This document shows positions 1 through 8,624 of a DNA stretch of 61,588 nucleotides, one piece after another; position 1 is the first letter of the stretch, and each line of letters opens with the position of its first letter. The DNA is taken from the NCBI RefSeq assembly GCF_017353515.1, contig NZ_JAFMPY010000028.1, positions 1 to 61,588 of the forward strand, written 5' to 3'. The DNA is from Jiella sonneratiae. Its GTDB lineage: Bacteria; Pseudomonadota; Alphaproteobacteria; Rhizobiales; Rhizobiaceae. The notes under the pieces were generated by a model that was not told the origin of the DNA, ran no database searches, and saw only the letters and a program-made list of their open reading frames with translations. Made by a program: the position numbers and the translations under genes.

Positions 1-7
1 CTGACCC

Positions 8-648
8 GGTGAAACCCCTCTCTTGCGATTTCTATCGCTTGGCTCCGCCAAGGCGATGAAATCGCTTTCTCTCCCGCAAGGGGGAGAGAGCGCCCCGCGA
101 TCGGCCTCAGCGCCCTTCGATCCGCGATCGGGCCACGGCCCGGACCTTTCCGAGAACCGCATCGAGGTCCCCGGCGACGAGCTCGTTCTCGAACCGCAAC
201 GTGAGAAAGTCGGCCGTCGCAAAGGCTTCGTCGCGCCGCGTGTCCTGCGATCGTCCCGCCGCCGTTCCGTCATGTTGCCAGCCGTCGATCTCGACGATCA
301 GCCTCGCCTCGTGACAGACGAAATCCGCGATGAAACCGAGCATCGGAACCTGACGTCGAAATTTCAGCTCGTCGAGCCGGCCGGCTCTGACACCGTGCCA
401 GAACGCCCGCTCGGCCGGCGTCGGATCACGACGCATCGACTTTGCCAAACGGCGATGAGCCGGCGTGATCCGAGCGTGCGTTGCCATGAAGCCAATGCAC
501 CCCGGAACCGCAGTGATTGCAACTTTCCTGAAACTCGACCGAATGAAGCGCCCTCTCTCCCCTTCGTGGGAGAGAAAGCCATTCCAAGGAATTGGGCCTC
601 GGCTTGCCGGGGACCAAACCTTGAGAATGGCAAGAGAGGGGTTTCACC
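8..648. mobile_element. TIR-bounded DUF559 unit, copy 1
   Basis: The unit begins with GGTGAAACCCCTCTCTTGC (8-26) and ends with its exact reverse complement at 630-648, a perfect 19-bp inverted repeat enclosing 641 bp. Inside lies the DUF559 gene (107-487), with CTCTCCC...GGGAGAG hairpins near 67-90 and 553-577. The layout resembles a small mobile unit with terminal inverted repeats. No transposase is present, so mobility would need the DUF559 protein or an outside enzyme; that is inference. Confidence 0.6.
107..487 (-). CDS. DUF559 endonuclease-domain protein, copy 1
   Basis: 126 aa, the usual length for DUF559 proteins, which share the Vsr/MutH-like restriction-endonuclease fold. The likely catalytic stretch is around residues 50-70, FIADFVCHEARLIVEIDGW, giving an Asp followed by an E-x-D pair. 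The N-terminal RRDPTPAERAFWHGVRAGRL segment is the conserved helical lead of the family. Cellular role is unknown for the family. It differs from copy 3 at a single residue (Arg6 instead of Pro6). It sits inside a 19-bp-TIR unit and no neighbouring gene shares an operon with it. Confidence 0.85.
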   Translation of the reverse strand: MATHARITPAHRRLAKSMRRDPTPAERAFWHGVRAGRLDELKFRRQVPMLGFIADFVCHEARLIVEIDGWQHDGTAAGRSQDTRRDEAFATADFLTLRFENELVAGDLDAVLGKVRAVARSRIEGR

Positions 649-721
649 GTTGACACTGCCGCCGAGGTTGACGGACCGGCCACCGAGGTAGCGGCGCTGA
701 ACCTTGGACTCAAACTGATCC

Positions 722-1363
722 GGTGAAACCCCTCTCTCGCGATTTCTACCGCTTGGCTCCGCCAAGGCGATGAAATCGCTTTCTCTCCCGCAAGGGGGAG
801 AGAGGGCGCCCCGCGATCGGCCTCAGCGCCCTTCGATCCGCGATCGGGCCACGGCCCGGACCTTTCCGAGAACCGCATCGAGGTCCCCGGTGACGAGCTC
901 GTTCTCGAACCGCAACGTGAGAAAGTCGGCCGTCGCAAAGGCTTCGTCGCGCCGCGAGTCGCGTGATCGTCCCGCCGCCGTTCCGTCATGCTGCCAGCCG
1001 TCGATCTCGACGATCAGCCGCGCCTCGTGACAGACGAAATCCGCGATGAAACCGAGCATCGGAACCTGACGTCGAAATTTCAGCCCGTCGAGCCGGCCGG
1101 CTCTGACACCGTGCCAGAACGCCCGCTCGGCGGGCGTCGGATCACGACGCATCGACTTAGCCAAACGGCGATGAGCCGGCGTGATCGGAGCGTGCGTTGC
1201 CATGAAGCCAATGCACCCCGGAACCGCAGTGATTGCAACCGTTCTGCAACTCTACCGACGGGGCGCCCTCTCTCCCCTTTGCGGGAGAGAAAGCCTTTTC
1301 GCGGTCTTGGGCCGAGGCTTGCCGAGGTCCAAGTCGCAGAAAAGGCAAGAGAGGGGTTTCACC
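722..1363. mobile_element. TIR-bounded DUF559 unit, copy 2
   Basis: Left end GGTGAAACCCCTCTCTCGC at 722-740 (one change from copy 1) and right end GCAAGAGAGGGGTTTCACC at 1345-1363. The internal gene is at 823-1203. This copy is the most diverged of the three, both in its spacers and in its protein. Confidence 0.6.
823..1203 (-). CDS. DUF559 endonuclease-domain protein, copy 2
   Basis: 126 aa with the same start, length and end as the flanking copies. It differs from copy 3 at four residues: Gly for Glu near residue 40, an Arg-Asp-Ser stretch replacing Gln-Asp-Thr near residue 81, and Thr for Ala near residue 104. The putative nuclease residues (DFVCHEARLIVEID) are unchanged and the frame is intact. 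Retention of three open frames suggests either very recent duplication or selection to keep the protein. The function of DUF559 proteins is not established; a Vsr-like nuclease activity is inferred from the fold. Confidence 0.85.
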   Translation of the reverse strand: MATHAPITPAHRRLAKSMRRDPTPAERAFWHGVRAGRLDGLKFRRQVPMLGFIADFVCHEARLIVEIDGWQHDGTAAGRSRDSRRDEAFATADFLTLRFENELVTGDLDAVLGKVRAVARSRIEGR

Positions 1364-1436
1364 GTCGACGCTGCCGCCGAGGTTGACGGACCGGCCACCG
1401 AGGCAGCTGCGCTGAACCTTGGACTCAAACTGACCC

Positions 1437-2005
1437 GGTGAAACCCCTCTCTTGCGATTTCTATCGCTTGGCTCCGCCAAGGCGATGAAATCGCTTTCTC
1501 TCCCGCAAGGGGGAGAGAGCGCCCCGCGATCGGCCTCAGCGCCCTTCGATCCGCGATCGGGCCACGGCCCGGACCTTTCCGAGAACCGCATCGAGGTCCC
1601 CGGCGACGAGCTCGTTCTCGAACCGCAACGTGAGAAAGTCGGCCGTCGCAAAGGCTTCGTCGCGCCGCGTGTCCTGCGATCGTCCCGCCGCCGTTCCGTC
1701 ATGTTGCCAGCCGTCGATCTCGACGATCAGCCTCGCCTCGTGACAGACGAAATCCGCGATGAAACCGAGCATCGGAACCTGACGTCGAAATTTCAGCTCG
1801 TCGAGCCGGCCGGCTCTGACACCGTGCCAGAACGCCCGCTCGGCCGGCGTCGGATCACGACGCATCGACTTTGCCAAACGGCGATGAGCCGGCGTGATCG
1901 GAGCGTGCGTTGCCATGAAGCCAATGCACCCCGGAACCGCAGTGATTGCAACTTTCCTGAAACTCTAGCGAACGAAGCGCCCTCTCTCCCCTTCGCGGGA
2001 GAGAG
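1437..2005. mobile_element. DUF559 unit, copy 3, right end missing
   Basis: The left terminal repeat is intact at 1437-1455. The expected right repeat is absent: similarity to the other copies ends within the CCTCTCTCCC...GGGAGAGAGG hairpin at about 1981-2005 and unrelated sequence follows. The break inside a hairpin suggests deletion or recombination at the palindrome. Confidence 0.55.
1536..1916 (-). CDS. DUF559 endonuclease-domain protein, copy 3
   Basis: 126 aa, intact, one residue different from copy 1 (Pro6). It shares the DUF559 signature (RRDPTPAERAFWHGVRAGRL, then DFVCHEARLIVEIDGWQHD). It lies in the unit that has lost its right inverted repeat, so the gene survives although the element is broken. 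As for the other copies, a nuclease-fold protein is supported by family resemblance while the biological role is unknown. No promoter could be assigned with confidence; the start codon lies about 60 bp from the CTCTCCC hairpin. Confidence 0.85.
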   Translation of the reverse strand: MATHAPITPAHRRLAKSMRRDPTPAERAFWHGVRAGRLDELKFRRQVPMLGFIADFVCHEARLIVEIDGWQHDGTAAGRSQDTRRDEAFATADFLTLRFENELVAGDLDAVLGKVRAVARSRIEGR

Positions 2006-2945
2006 GGCACCTCGTTTTGCCCCTGCCAATATCTTCCTATCCATCTCCTCCCAACCCCCTGATTCCGCGCGCCCCTCAGAAAAATCTCATCCCCGCTCCT
2101 CACGCCCCGCCCCATACTCCCCCATCGCCGGTCCACCCGACACCAGTCGACGGGAACCGGGCACGGGCGCTCACCGGGAGCGTCTGCGGGCCGGCGATGC
2201 GGTCTCCGCGCCGTCTTGCCTTCCGGAGGCAAGGCGTCCCGGACGGCCTTCCGGCGCCGCTGGTCCCTCGCGCACTACGGCGCGGGTGCGGATCGGTCCG
2301 CTTGAATCCGCCGCGCTGAAAAGGCGCGGGCGGGTGAAGCGCCAGCCGCCACCTCAACCCGTCGATCCGGCGGGGGACGGTTCGTGGAGGTCCGCAAAGA
2401 GCCGCGCGGTGCGCCGGAGGCGAGCCGGAATTCGAGACTACTCGGAGGGCTTGCCTCCGGCGCATCGCCGCCCGAGCCTCGCGAGGGCGGCGACCAGGGA
2501 CCCGTCAGCGAGCCGCAAGGCGAAGCTTAAGGACGGAATAGAGACTCCGCCCGAGCCTCGCGAGGGCGGCGACCAGGGGCCCACCAGCGACGAGCTTCGC
2601 GAGGAGCTTAAGGGTGGGACAGAGAATCAGTTCAACCCCGGCCGCAACGCGGCGCGGGCACGCAGACCTGCGGCCGCACGCCGGCAGGACAGGCAGTGCC
2701 ACCCCGCCTCGTCATTCGTGGGGCCCCGTTCCGATAATCCAGGGGCGGCCTCCGCATTCGGCCGGGGGGAGAGATGAAAGCCAGAGGCCGAGGATCGGAT
2801 CCTCGGGAGGGAGCCCAAGGGGGGATCTCAATGGCCCGCCCGCAAATTTGCCGCTTCCGCCCCTCGGATGATAGAGCCTGCCGCTTTCACCCTCAGGACG
2901 ACCGATGATGACGAGACCCTCCCTCATACCGCGCGAGACAACCCC
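2006..2945. other. Gene-free, repeat-containing intergenic region
   Basis: No open frame here has a convincing protein: the long plus-strand frame running from the DUF559 array is low-complexity Arg/Pro/Ser-rich and has no family resemblance. The stretch contains an imperfect ~80-bp tandem repeat (separate entry). The last ~70 bases presumably hold the promoter and leader of the methyltransferase gene at 2946; no clear -35/-10 pair was assigned. Confidence 0.6.
2468..2630. repeat. Imperfect ~80-bp tandem repeat, two copies
   Basis: A 32-bp block beginning CCGCCCGAGCCTCGCGAGG occurs at 2468-2499 and again at 2547-2578, 79 bp apart. Each is followed by a related AGCTTAAGG-x-GGGA-x-AGAG segment (about 2524-2546 and 2605-2630). 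The block contains an internal GCCTCGCGAGGGC palindrome. Its role is unknown. Confidence 0.8.
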
Positions 2946-4250
2946 ATGCGTCTAGGCGGGCGGCTCGCTGCGGCGATCGAGGTGCTGGGAGACGTCGAGG
3001 CGCGGCGCCGCCCGGTGGCCGACGCGCTGAAGGACTGGGGCCTGTCGCATCGCTTCGCCGGCTCCGGCGACCGCGCGGCGATCGGCAACGTCGTCTACGA
3101 CGCCTTGCGCAGGAAACGCTCCTACGGCTTTCGCATGGGCGACGAGAGCGCCGCGGCGCTGGGCTTTGCGGCGGTGATCGACGGGCTCGGCATGGCGCCG
3201 GAAGCGCTTGCCGCGGCGCTGGCCGGCGATCGTTTCGCGCCTGAAATGCCTGCGCCGGAACGACTGGCCGGCTTCCTTGCGGAAGATCTCGCCGCCGCGC
3301 CCGCGGCCGTCGCCGCCGACGTGCCGGACTGGATCGGCGAAAGGCTCGAAGCATCGCTCGGGCTGGCCTGGGTCGAGGAGGCGCAGGCGCTCGCTATGCG
3401 CCCGCCGCTCGATCTTCGCGCCAACACGCTGAAGGCCGGGCGCGACAAGGTGGTGAAGGCGCTGGCGCCCTTCGGCGCCGAGCCGGCCGGGCTCGCGCCT
3501 GACGGCATCCGCATTGCCGCGATCGCGGGCGAGGGGCGGCATCCGAACGTCCAGGCGGAGGCGGGTTTCCAGAAGGGCTGGTTCGAGGTCCAGGACGAGG
3601 GCTCGCAGCTCGCCGCGCTGCTTGCCGGCGCCGCGCCCGGCGAACAGGTGCTCGATCTCTGCGCCGGGGCAGGGGGCAAGACGCTGGCGCTGTCGGCGGC
3701 GATGGAGAACACCGGCCAGGTCCATGCGAGCGATGCCGACCGCCAGCGCCTCGCGCCGATCCACGAGCGGCTGAAGCGCGCCGGCTGCCGCAACGTCCAG
3801 GTCCGCGATCCGCGCGAGGACCTCGCCGGGCTGTTCGGCCAGATGGACCTCGTCTTCGTCGATGCGCCCTGCACCGGCTCCGGCACCTGGCGACGCCGGC
3901 CGGACGCCAAGTGGCGGCTGGCCGAGACTGCGCTCGCGAAGCGCCTCGAGGAGCAGGACGCCGTGCTCGACCGCGCCGCGCGCTTCGTCAGGCCCGGCGG
4001 CCGGCTCGCCTACGTCACCTGCTCGCTGTTTCATGAGGAGAATGCCGAACGCGTCGCCGCCTTCCTCGCGCGCCATGCCGACAAGGGCTTTGCCGTCGCC
4101 GACGCCGGCGCCAGGTGGAACGCGCTGCTGCCGCAGGCGGACGGGCGCTGCCGGATCGATGCGCTCGGCGGCGGCTCGGTGCTCGCCATGACGCCGCGCC
4201 TCACCGGCACCGACGGCTTCTTCTTCGCAGCTCTCGAGCGGGCGCGATGA
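2946..4250 (+). CDS. RsmB/NOP-family RNA (cytosine-5) methyltransferase
   Basis: 434 aa. An N-terminal NusB-like/RsmB RNA-binding region (about 1-140) is followed by a Rossmann SAM-dependent methyltransferase. The SAM-binding loop VLDLCAGAGGKTLAL, the motif IV loop FVDAPCTGSGTWRR and the motif VI YVTCSLFHEENAE are all visible. The two cysteines (PC and TC) are the catalytic pair of m5C RNA methyltransferases. Members modify 16S rRNA; the exact target is not readable here. I chose ATG 2946 because alignment-like similarity starts there; an in-frame upstream extension to 2868 is uncharacteristic sequence. Confidence 0.9.
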   Translation: MRLGGRLAAAIEVLGDVEARRRPVADALKDWGLSHRFAGSGDRAAIGNVVYDALRRKRSYGFRMGDESAAALGFAAVIDGLGMAPEALAAALAGDRFAPEMPAPERLAGFLAEDLAAAPAAVAADVPDWIGERLEASLGLAWVEEAQALAMRPPLDLRANTLKAGRDKVVKALAPFGAEPAGLAPDGIRIAAIAGEGRHPNVQAEAGFQKGWFEVQDEGSQLAALLAGAAPGEQVLDLCAGAGGKTLALSAAMENTGQVHASDADRQRLAPIHERLKRAGCRNVQVRDPREDLAGLFGQMDLVFVDAPCTGSGTWRRRPDAKWRLAETALAKRLEEQDAVLDRAARFVRPGGRLAYVTCSLFHEENAERVAAFLARHADKGFAVADAGARWNALLPQADGRCRIDALGGGSVLAMTPRLTGTDGFFFAALERAR

Positions 4251-4323
4251 GCGGCGCGTTTCGGCTTTTCATCGCGGCCTGAGGATGGTCAAATCCGGGC
4301 GAGGAACAGTGCGGGCGAGCGAG

Positions 4324-4986
4324 ATGACCGAGACCGAAACGATCGAGCATGCCGTCGAAACCCTCAGTGGGCGCCGCATCCTCTTCGTCATGGCGGCGAG
4401 GGCCGAATATGGCGAGAAGCTGAGGGCGCGGATTAGGCCGGTGATGACCGGCGTCGGGCCGATCGAGGCGGCGCTCAACACCGGCATCGCGCTTAAGGTG
4501 CTCGAGGCCGCCGGCGAGCCGCCGGATCTCGTCGTCTCGCTCGGCTCTGCCGGATCGCGGGTGCTGGAACAGGGCGAGGTCTATCAGGTCGCCTCGGTCT
4601 CCTGGCGCGACATCGACGCCTCGCCGCTCGGCTTTACCAAGGGCGTGACGCCGTTCCTCGACCATCCGGTCGAAACGCCCTTGCCGATCCCGGTCGACGG
4701 CGTGCCGGCGGCGCGGCTCTCGACCGGTTCCGACATCGTCACCGGTATCCGCTACGATGCGATCGACGCCGAGATGGTCGACATGGAGACCTTCGCGGTG
4801 CTGCGCGCCTGCCAGCGCTTTGCCGTGCCGCTCATCGGGCTGCGCGGCATTTCCGACGGGGCGGCCGATCTCCACCATTACGACGACTGGGCGACGCTGC
4901 TTCACGTCATCGACGCAAGGCTTGCCGCGGCGATCGACCGGCTGGAGGCGGCGATCGCCGCGGGGGCGTCGTTCTCGCCCGGCTGA
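4324..4986 (+). CDS. 5'-methylthioadenosine/S-adenosylhomocysteine nucleosidase-like protein
   Basis: 220 aa from ATG 4324 (an in-frame ATG at 4285 would add 13 residues). The protein follows the PNP/UDP phosphorylase family. Early GVGPIEAALNTGIAL corresponds to the TGVG substrate-loop motif, VVSLGSAGSRVLEQGEV to the strand carrying the G-x-AG loop, and AEMVDMETFAVLRAC contains the EMVDMET ribose-binding motif. RGISDGAADLHHYDDW supplies the general-acid Asp of the family (SD motif). It would hydrolyse MTA or SAH to adenine and the thio-sugar in the cytoplasm. Lying after an RNA methyltransferase, it may help recycle SAM by-products, but the two are not obviously co-transcribed. Confidence 0.8.
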   Translation: MTETETIEHAVETLSGRRILFVMAARAEYGEKLRARIRPVMTGVGPIEAALNTGIALKVLEAAGEPPDLVVSLGSAGSRVLEQGEVYQVASVSWRDIDASPLGFTKGVTPFLDHPVETPLPIPVDGVPAARLSTGSDIVTGIRYDAIDAEMVDMETFAVLRACQRFAVPLIGLRGISDGAADLHHYDDWATLLHVIDARLAAAIDRLEAAIAAGASFSPG

Positions 4987-5069
4987 GCCTGCCGGCCGCG
5001 TCGCGACGAGGCCCGCCAATCTCGCCGCGCCGTCTGGACAACGGCGCCCCGCTTGCCTAAAGCCTCGCC

Positions 5070-6626
5070 ATGACAGCGCACCCCGACACCGTCCTCATCG
5101 TCGACTTCGGCTCCCAGGTCACGCAGCTGATCGCACGGCGCGTGCGCGAGGCCGGGGTCTATTCCGAGATCGTGCCGTTCCAGTCGGCCGAAGAGGGCTT
5201 TTCGCGCCTCAAGCCGAAGGCGGTGATCCTCTCCGGCTCGCCGGCCTCGACCGGCGATCTCGGCGCCCCGCGCGCGCCCCAGGCGATCTTCGAGGCGAAC
5301 ATTCCGGTGCTCGGCATCTGCTACGGCCAGATGACCATGTGCGTCCAGCTCGGCGGCCGGGCCGAGCCCTCGGCGCATCGCGAATACGGCCGGGCCTTCC
5401 TCGAGATCGAGAAGAACTGCGCGCTGTTCGACGGGATCTGGCCGGAGGGGACCCGCCACCAGGTCTGGATGAGCCATGGCGACCGGGTGATCGACATGCC
5501 GCAGGGCTTCACGATCTTCGCCCGCTCGCCCGGCGCGCCCTATGCCGTCTTCGGCGACGAGGCGCGGCGCATGTACGGCATCATGTTCCACCCGGAGGTG
5601 GTCCACACGCCGGACGGCGGCAAGCTCCTGTCGAACTTCGTCCACCGGGTCGCCGGGCTGAAGGGCGACTGGACGATGGCCGCCTTCCGCGACCAGGCGA
5701 TCGAGGAGATCCGGCGAAAGGTCGGAACCGGCAGGGTGATCTGCGGGCTTTCCGGCGGCGTCGATTCCTCCGTCGCGGCGGTGCTGATCCACGAGGCGAT
5801 CGGCGACCAGCTGACCTGCATCTTCGTCGATCACGGCCTGTTGCGCCTGAACGAGGCGGAGGAGGTGGTCGCGATGTTCCGCGACCACTACAACATACCG
5901 CTCGTCCACGTCCGGGCTGAGGACACCTTCCTCGACGCCCTCGAAGGCGAGAGCGACCCGGAGGTCAAGCGCAAGACCATCGGCCGGCTCTTCGTCGAGA
6001 CCTTCGAGGCCGAGGCGAAGAAGCTCGGCGGTGCCGACTTCCTGGCGCAGGGCACGCTCTATCCGGACGTCATCGAAAGCGTCTCCTTCAGCGGCGGTCC
6101 CTCGGTGACGATCAAGTCGCACCACAATGTCGGCGGCCTGCCCGAGCGGATGAAGATGAAGCTCGTCGAGCCGCTGCGCGAGCTCTTCAAGGACGAGGTC
6201 CGCATCCTCGGCAAGGAACTCGGCCTGCCGGCGCATTTCATCGGTCGCCAGCCCTTTCCGGGGCCGGGTCTCGCCATCCGCTGCCCGGGCGGCGTCACCC
6301 GGGAGAAGCTGCGCATCCTGCGCGAGGCCGACGCGATCTATCTCGACGAGATCCGCAAGGCCGGGCTCTACGACGCCATCTGGCAGGCCTTCGCGGTGCT
6401 TCTGCCGGTCCAGACGGTCGGCGTGATGGGCGACGGGCGCACCTACGAATTTGCCTGCGCGCTCAGGGCGGTCACCTCCGTCGACGGCATGACGGCGGAC
6501 TTCTATCCCTTCGACATGGACTTCCTCGGCCGCGCCGCGACGCGGATCATCAACGAGGTCAAGGGCATCAACCGCGTCGTCTACGACGTGACCTCGAAGC
6601 CCCCCGGCACGATCGAGTGGGAATGA
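5070..6626 (+). CDS. guaA: GMP synthase (glutamine-hydrolysing)
   Basis: 518 aa, the normal length for GuaA. It converts XMP, ATP and glutamine to GMP in the cytoplasm. The N-terminal class I glutamine amidotransferase has Cys84 in GICYGQ and the His174/Glu176 pair in FHPEVV. The ATP pyrophosphatase P-loop SGGVDSS begins near residue 228, followed by FVDHGLLR. The C-terminal GMP-synthase dimerisation domain ends in the conserved KPPGTIEWE. The start ATG 5070 gives [16 protein letters not shown], the family N-terminus. Transcribed alone, about 80 bp after the nucleosidase gene; the downstream gene is convergent. Confidence 0.98.
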   Translation: MTAHPDTVLIVDFGSQVTQLIARRVREAGVYSEIVPFQSAEEGFSRLKPKAVILSGSPASTGDLGAPRAPQAIFEANIPVLGICYGQMTMCVQLGGRAEPSAHREYGRAFLEIEKNCALFDGIWPEGTRHQVWMSHGDRVIDMPQGFTIFARSPGAPYAVFGDEARRMYGIMFHPEVVHTPDGGKLLSNFVHRVAGLKGDWTMAAFRDQAIEEIRRKVGTGRVICGLSGGVDSSVAAVLIHEAIGDQLTCIFVDHGLLRLNEAEEVVAMFRDHYNIPLVHVRAEDTFLDALEGESDPEVKRKTIGRLFVETFEAEAKKLGGADFLAQGTLYPDVIESVSFSGGPSVTIKSHHNVGGLPERMKMKLVEPLRELFKDEVRILGKELGLPAHFIGRQPFPGPGLAIRCPGGVTREKLRILREADAIYLDEIRKAGLYDAIWQAFAVLLPVQTVGVMGDGRTYEFACALRAVTSVDGMTADFYPFDMDFLGRAATRIINEVKGINRVVYDVTSKPPGTIEWE

Positions 6627-6887
6627 CGGATTTTCCCGCCGTGGCCGGCTGACGAGTCGGGCCGCTCGGGGACGGGGCGACGGTCGGCCTATCGGCGGGC
6701 GGTAGGGCCGGGTCATGGGTTCGGCCGGGCGGCACCCCATCTTCTTAACCGGTGCGTCGCGCCAATGCGTGCGCCCGCTCCGCCGATTCGTCCCGTCCGG
6801 CCGGTGCGCGCGGGGGCATACCAGTCCGCCTGTCTCGCGATCGGCGATGACGAACGGTCTGTTCGCTCGGGGCATAAAAGTCGGCCG

Positions 6888-8366
6888 TCAGCCGGGCGCG
6901 CCGGTTCTTGCCGAGCGCTGCCAGTCGAGCGCCGCGAGGAGGACCGAGACGTCCGCGGCGTCCGGCAGGGTCTCGACGGCCTCGAAGAAGCGTTCCATGC
7001 CGGCATCGTCGAGGAGGCCCGCGGCGCAGTCGCGGAACTTGTCTTTCACCGCCGCGTCGTCGAGCGGATTGTGCGGGCTGCCGCGATAGGCTTCGTCGGC
7101 CCATTTCTCGAAGCGGCGGCCGTCACGGGTCACGAGCGCGATCCTGGAGCGGATGCGGTCCCAGCCCATGTCCTCGATCTCCTGGTCGAAGCGGGTCTCG
7201 ATGCGGGCCTGCATCGCCTGGCACGCGTCGGAGAGGACGAATTCGTCGGTGAATTCGGCCTTGCCCGCGCCGTGCCGGAGGATGATCGCGGAAAGCAGGA
7301 AGGCGAAGGAGAACTTGCCTTCGAGTTCGCTCTTCGCGATCCGGTAGCGGATCGGGCCGAGGACGTTGCGGCCGGCATGGAGCGTCACGCTCTCGATCGC
7401 GTCGGCGGCGATGCCGTGCGCCTTCACGAGGGCGAGCATCGCGTCCATGCTCGGATGGGTGAGAACGCCCGAGGGGTAGGGCTTGATGGAGAGCCCCGGC
7501 GCCGCCATCGAGAAGGGGCGCCCGAGACGCCCCAGCACCAGCCGCGCGTCGCCGCCGCGCCCGGCGACGGCGAGATAGCCCCACGGGCCGTCCAGCGCCT
7601 CGTCGTTGCCGGTGAAGCCCTCGCGGGCGAGCAGCGCGGCGGTGACGCCGTTCTCGGCGGCGCGGCCGACATGCAGCGGCTTGGTCATGGTGCCGAAGCC
7701 GGCGCGGATCCCCGATGCCATCGAGGCGGCGATGCCGATCGCCCGGGCGGTCTCGCCGGCATCGAGGCGCATCAGCTTGGCGGCGGTCGCCGCGGCGGCG
7801 AAGGTGCCGATCGTCCCGGACGTGTGGAACCCCTTCATGTAGTGGTCGGGATCGATCGCCTCTGCGATCTTGCAGGCGACCTCGAAGCCCGCATTGAAGG
7901 CGACGAGAAAGCGCCTGCCGTCGACCGGAGCGCCGGTCTCGCCGGCGACGAGGTCGGCGACCGCCAGCGCCGCGGCGAGCGGCGGGACGGTCGGGTGCAT
8001 CAGCAGGCCGTAGGGCCGGCCCGGCCCCTCGGCGAGCTGGGTGTCGTCCCAGTCCATCGCATGGCCGGCCGTGCCGTGCCACAGCGCGGCCCTCGGCGCG
8101 GGCACGCGCAGGGCGGCATCGCCGAGGAGCCGGCTCTGGCCGGGGCCGCCCTGGGCGGCGACGAAGCGGCCGAGCGGCGCCATGATCGCCTGTTCGGTGC
8201 CGGCGATCATCACCCCGCAGCCGTCGATCAGGCACCGCTTCGACAGATGCACGACGTCGTCGGGAAGGTCCTCGAAGCGCAGGCCGTCGACGAAAGCGAC
8301 GCAGGCCCGCGTCAGGCCGGCGAGCGCGTCGGCGTCCTGCGGCGGCAGATCGGCATTGGCGGTCAT
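6888..8366 (-). CDS. MmgE/PrpD family protein (first of four)
   Basis: 492 aa from ATG 8366, which has a GGGGAGGAAACG Shine-Dalgarno region just upstream. The family includes 2-methylcitrate dehydratase, cis-aconitate decarboxylase and iminodisuccinate epimerase, all acting on small di- or tricarboxylates in the cytoplasm. The signature HAMDWDDTQLAE, the GTMTKPLHVGRAAENG lysine/histidine segment and KPYPSGVLTHPSMDAML are visible. It is most like the fourth homologue (27130-28566), sharing DDTQLA and LTHP. It is the last gene of a minus-strand series behind the GntR gene. The substrate is unknown; dehydratase is the default family guess. Confidence 0.88.
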   Translation of the reverse strand: MTANADLPPQDADALAGLTRACVAFVDGLRFEDLPDDVVHLSKRCLIDGCGVMIAGTEQAIMAPLGRFVAAQGGPGQSRLLGDAALRVPAPRAALWHGTAGHAMDWDDTQLAEGPGRPYGLLMHPTVPPLAAALAVADLVAGETGAPVDGRRFLVAFNAGFEVACKIAEAIDPDHYMKGFHTSGTIGTFAAAATAAKLMRLDAGETARAIGIAASMASGIRAGFGTMTKPLHVGRAAENGVTAALLAREGFTGNDEALDGPWGYLAVAGRGGDARLVLGRLGRPFSMAAPGLSIKPYPSGVLTHPSMDAMLALVKAHGIAADAIESVTLHAGRNVLGPIRYRIAKSELEGKFSFAFLLSAIILRHGAGKAEFTDEFVLSDACQAMQARIETRFDQEIEDMGWDRIRSRIALVTRDGRRFEKWADEAYRGSPHNPLDDAAVKDKFRDCAAGLLDDAGMERFFEAVETLPDAADVSVLLAALDWQRSARTGAPG

Positions 8367-8454
8367 CGTTTCCTCCCCTCGATGGTCCGTAAATTTGCGC
8401 TCAGAGCGGGATGGAAATGAGCGTCGCTCATCCTCCCGCTGCATCGTCCTGTTT

Positions 8455-8503
8455 CCCGCATGATCTCTTCCGAAAGCCGGTTCGGACTTTGCGGGATCAT
8501 GCC
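8455..8503. repeat. GCATGATC palindromic intergenic repeat
   Basis: GCATGATC (8458-8465) is mirrored by GGATCATGC (8494-8502) around an AAAGCCGGTTCGGACTTT core. This matches the palindromic repeat widely scattered between genes in Hyphomicrobiales. It lies between the GntR gene and the first mmgE-like gene, where it could act as an mRNA-stabilising or terminating hairpin. Confidence 0.65.
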
Positions 8504-8624
8504 CTCATCGCGAATGCCGGGCGGCTGCATCGCAAGCGCGCGCGTGCGGCCGGGCGCCGGCGCCGCGCCGGCGCCGCGCTGATGCGGGCCGGAGGCGACG
8601 GAGACCGGCGGACCGTCGCTGCGG

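Larger units (their letters stand above)
1..2005. repeat. Tandem array of three ~714-bp repeats, each with a DUF559 gene
   Basis: The same ~714-bp sequence starts at 1, 715 and 1430. Each copy contains a left spacer, a 126-codon minus-strand gene, a right spacer with CTCTCCC/GGGAGAG hairpins, and a ~70-bp inter-unit spacer. Copy 3 loses similarity at about 2005, inside its right-hand hairpin. The window begins inside the array, so further copies may lie upstream. Copies 1 and 3 resemble each other more than either resembles copy 2. Confidence 0.95.

Noticed and set aside
1-2005. CRISPR-like array
   Set aside because: The repeats are ~714 bp and contain genes; there are no short repeats with unique spacers.
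1452-2777. Long plus-strand open frame running from the third repeat unit
   Set aside because: It is antisense to the DUF559 gene, Arg/Pro/Ser-rich and has no family resemblance; stop-free frames are expected in such GC-rich DNA.
4902-6875. 657-codon minus-strand frame over guaA
   Set aside because: Shadow of guaA; the plus-strand GuaA protein is unambiguous.
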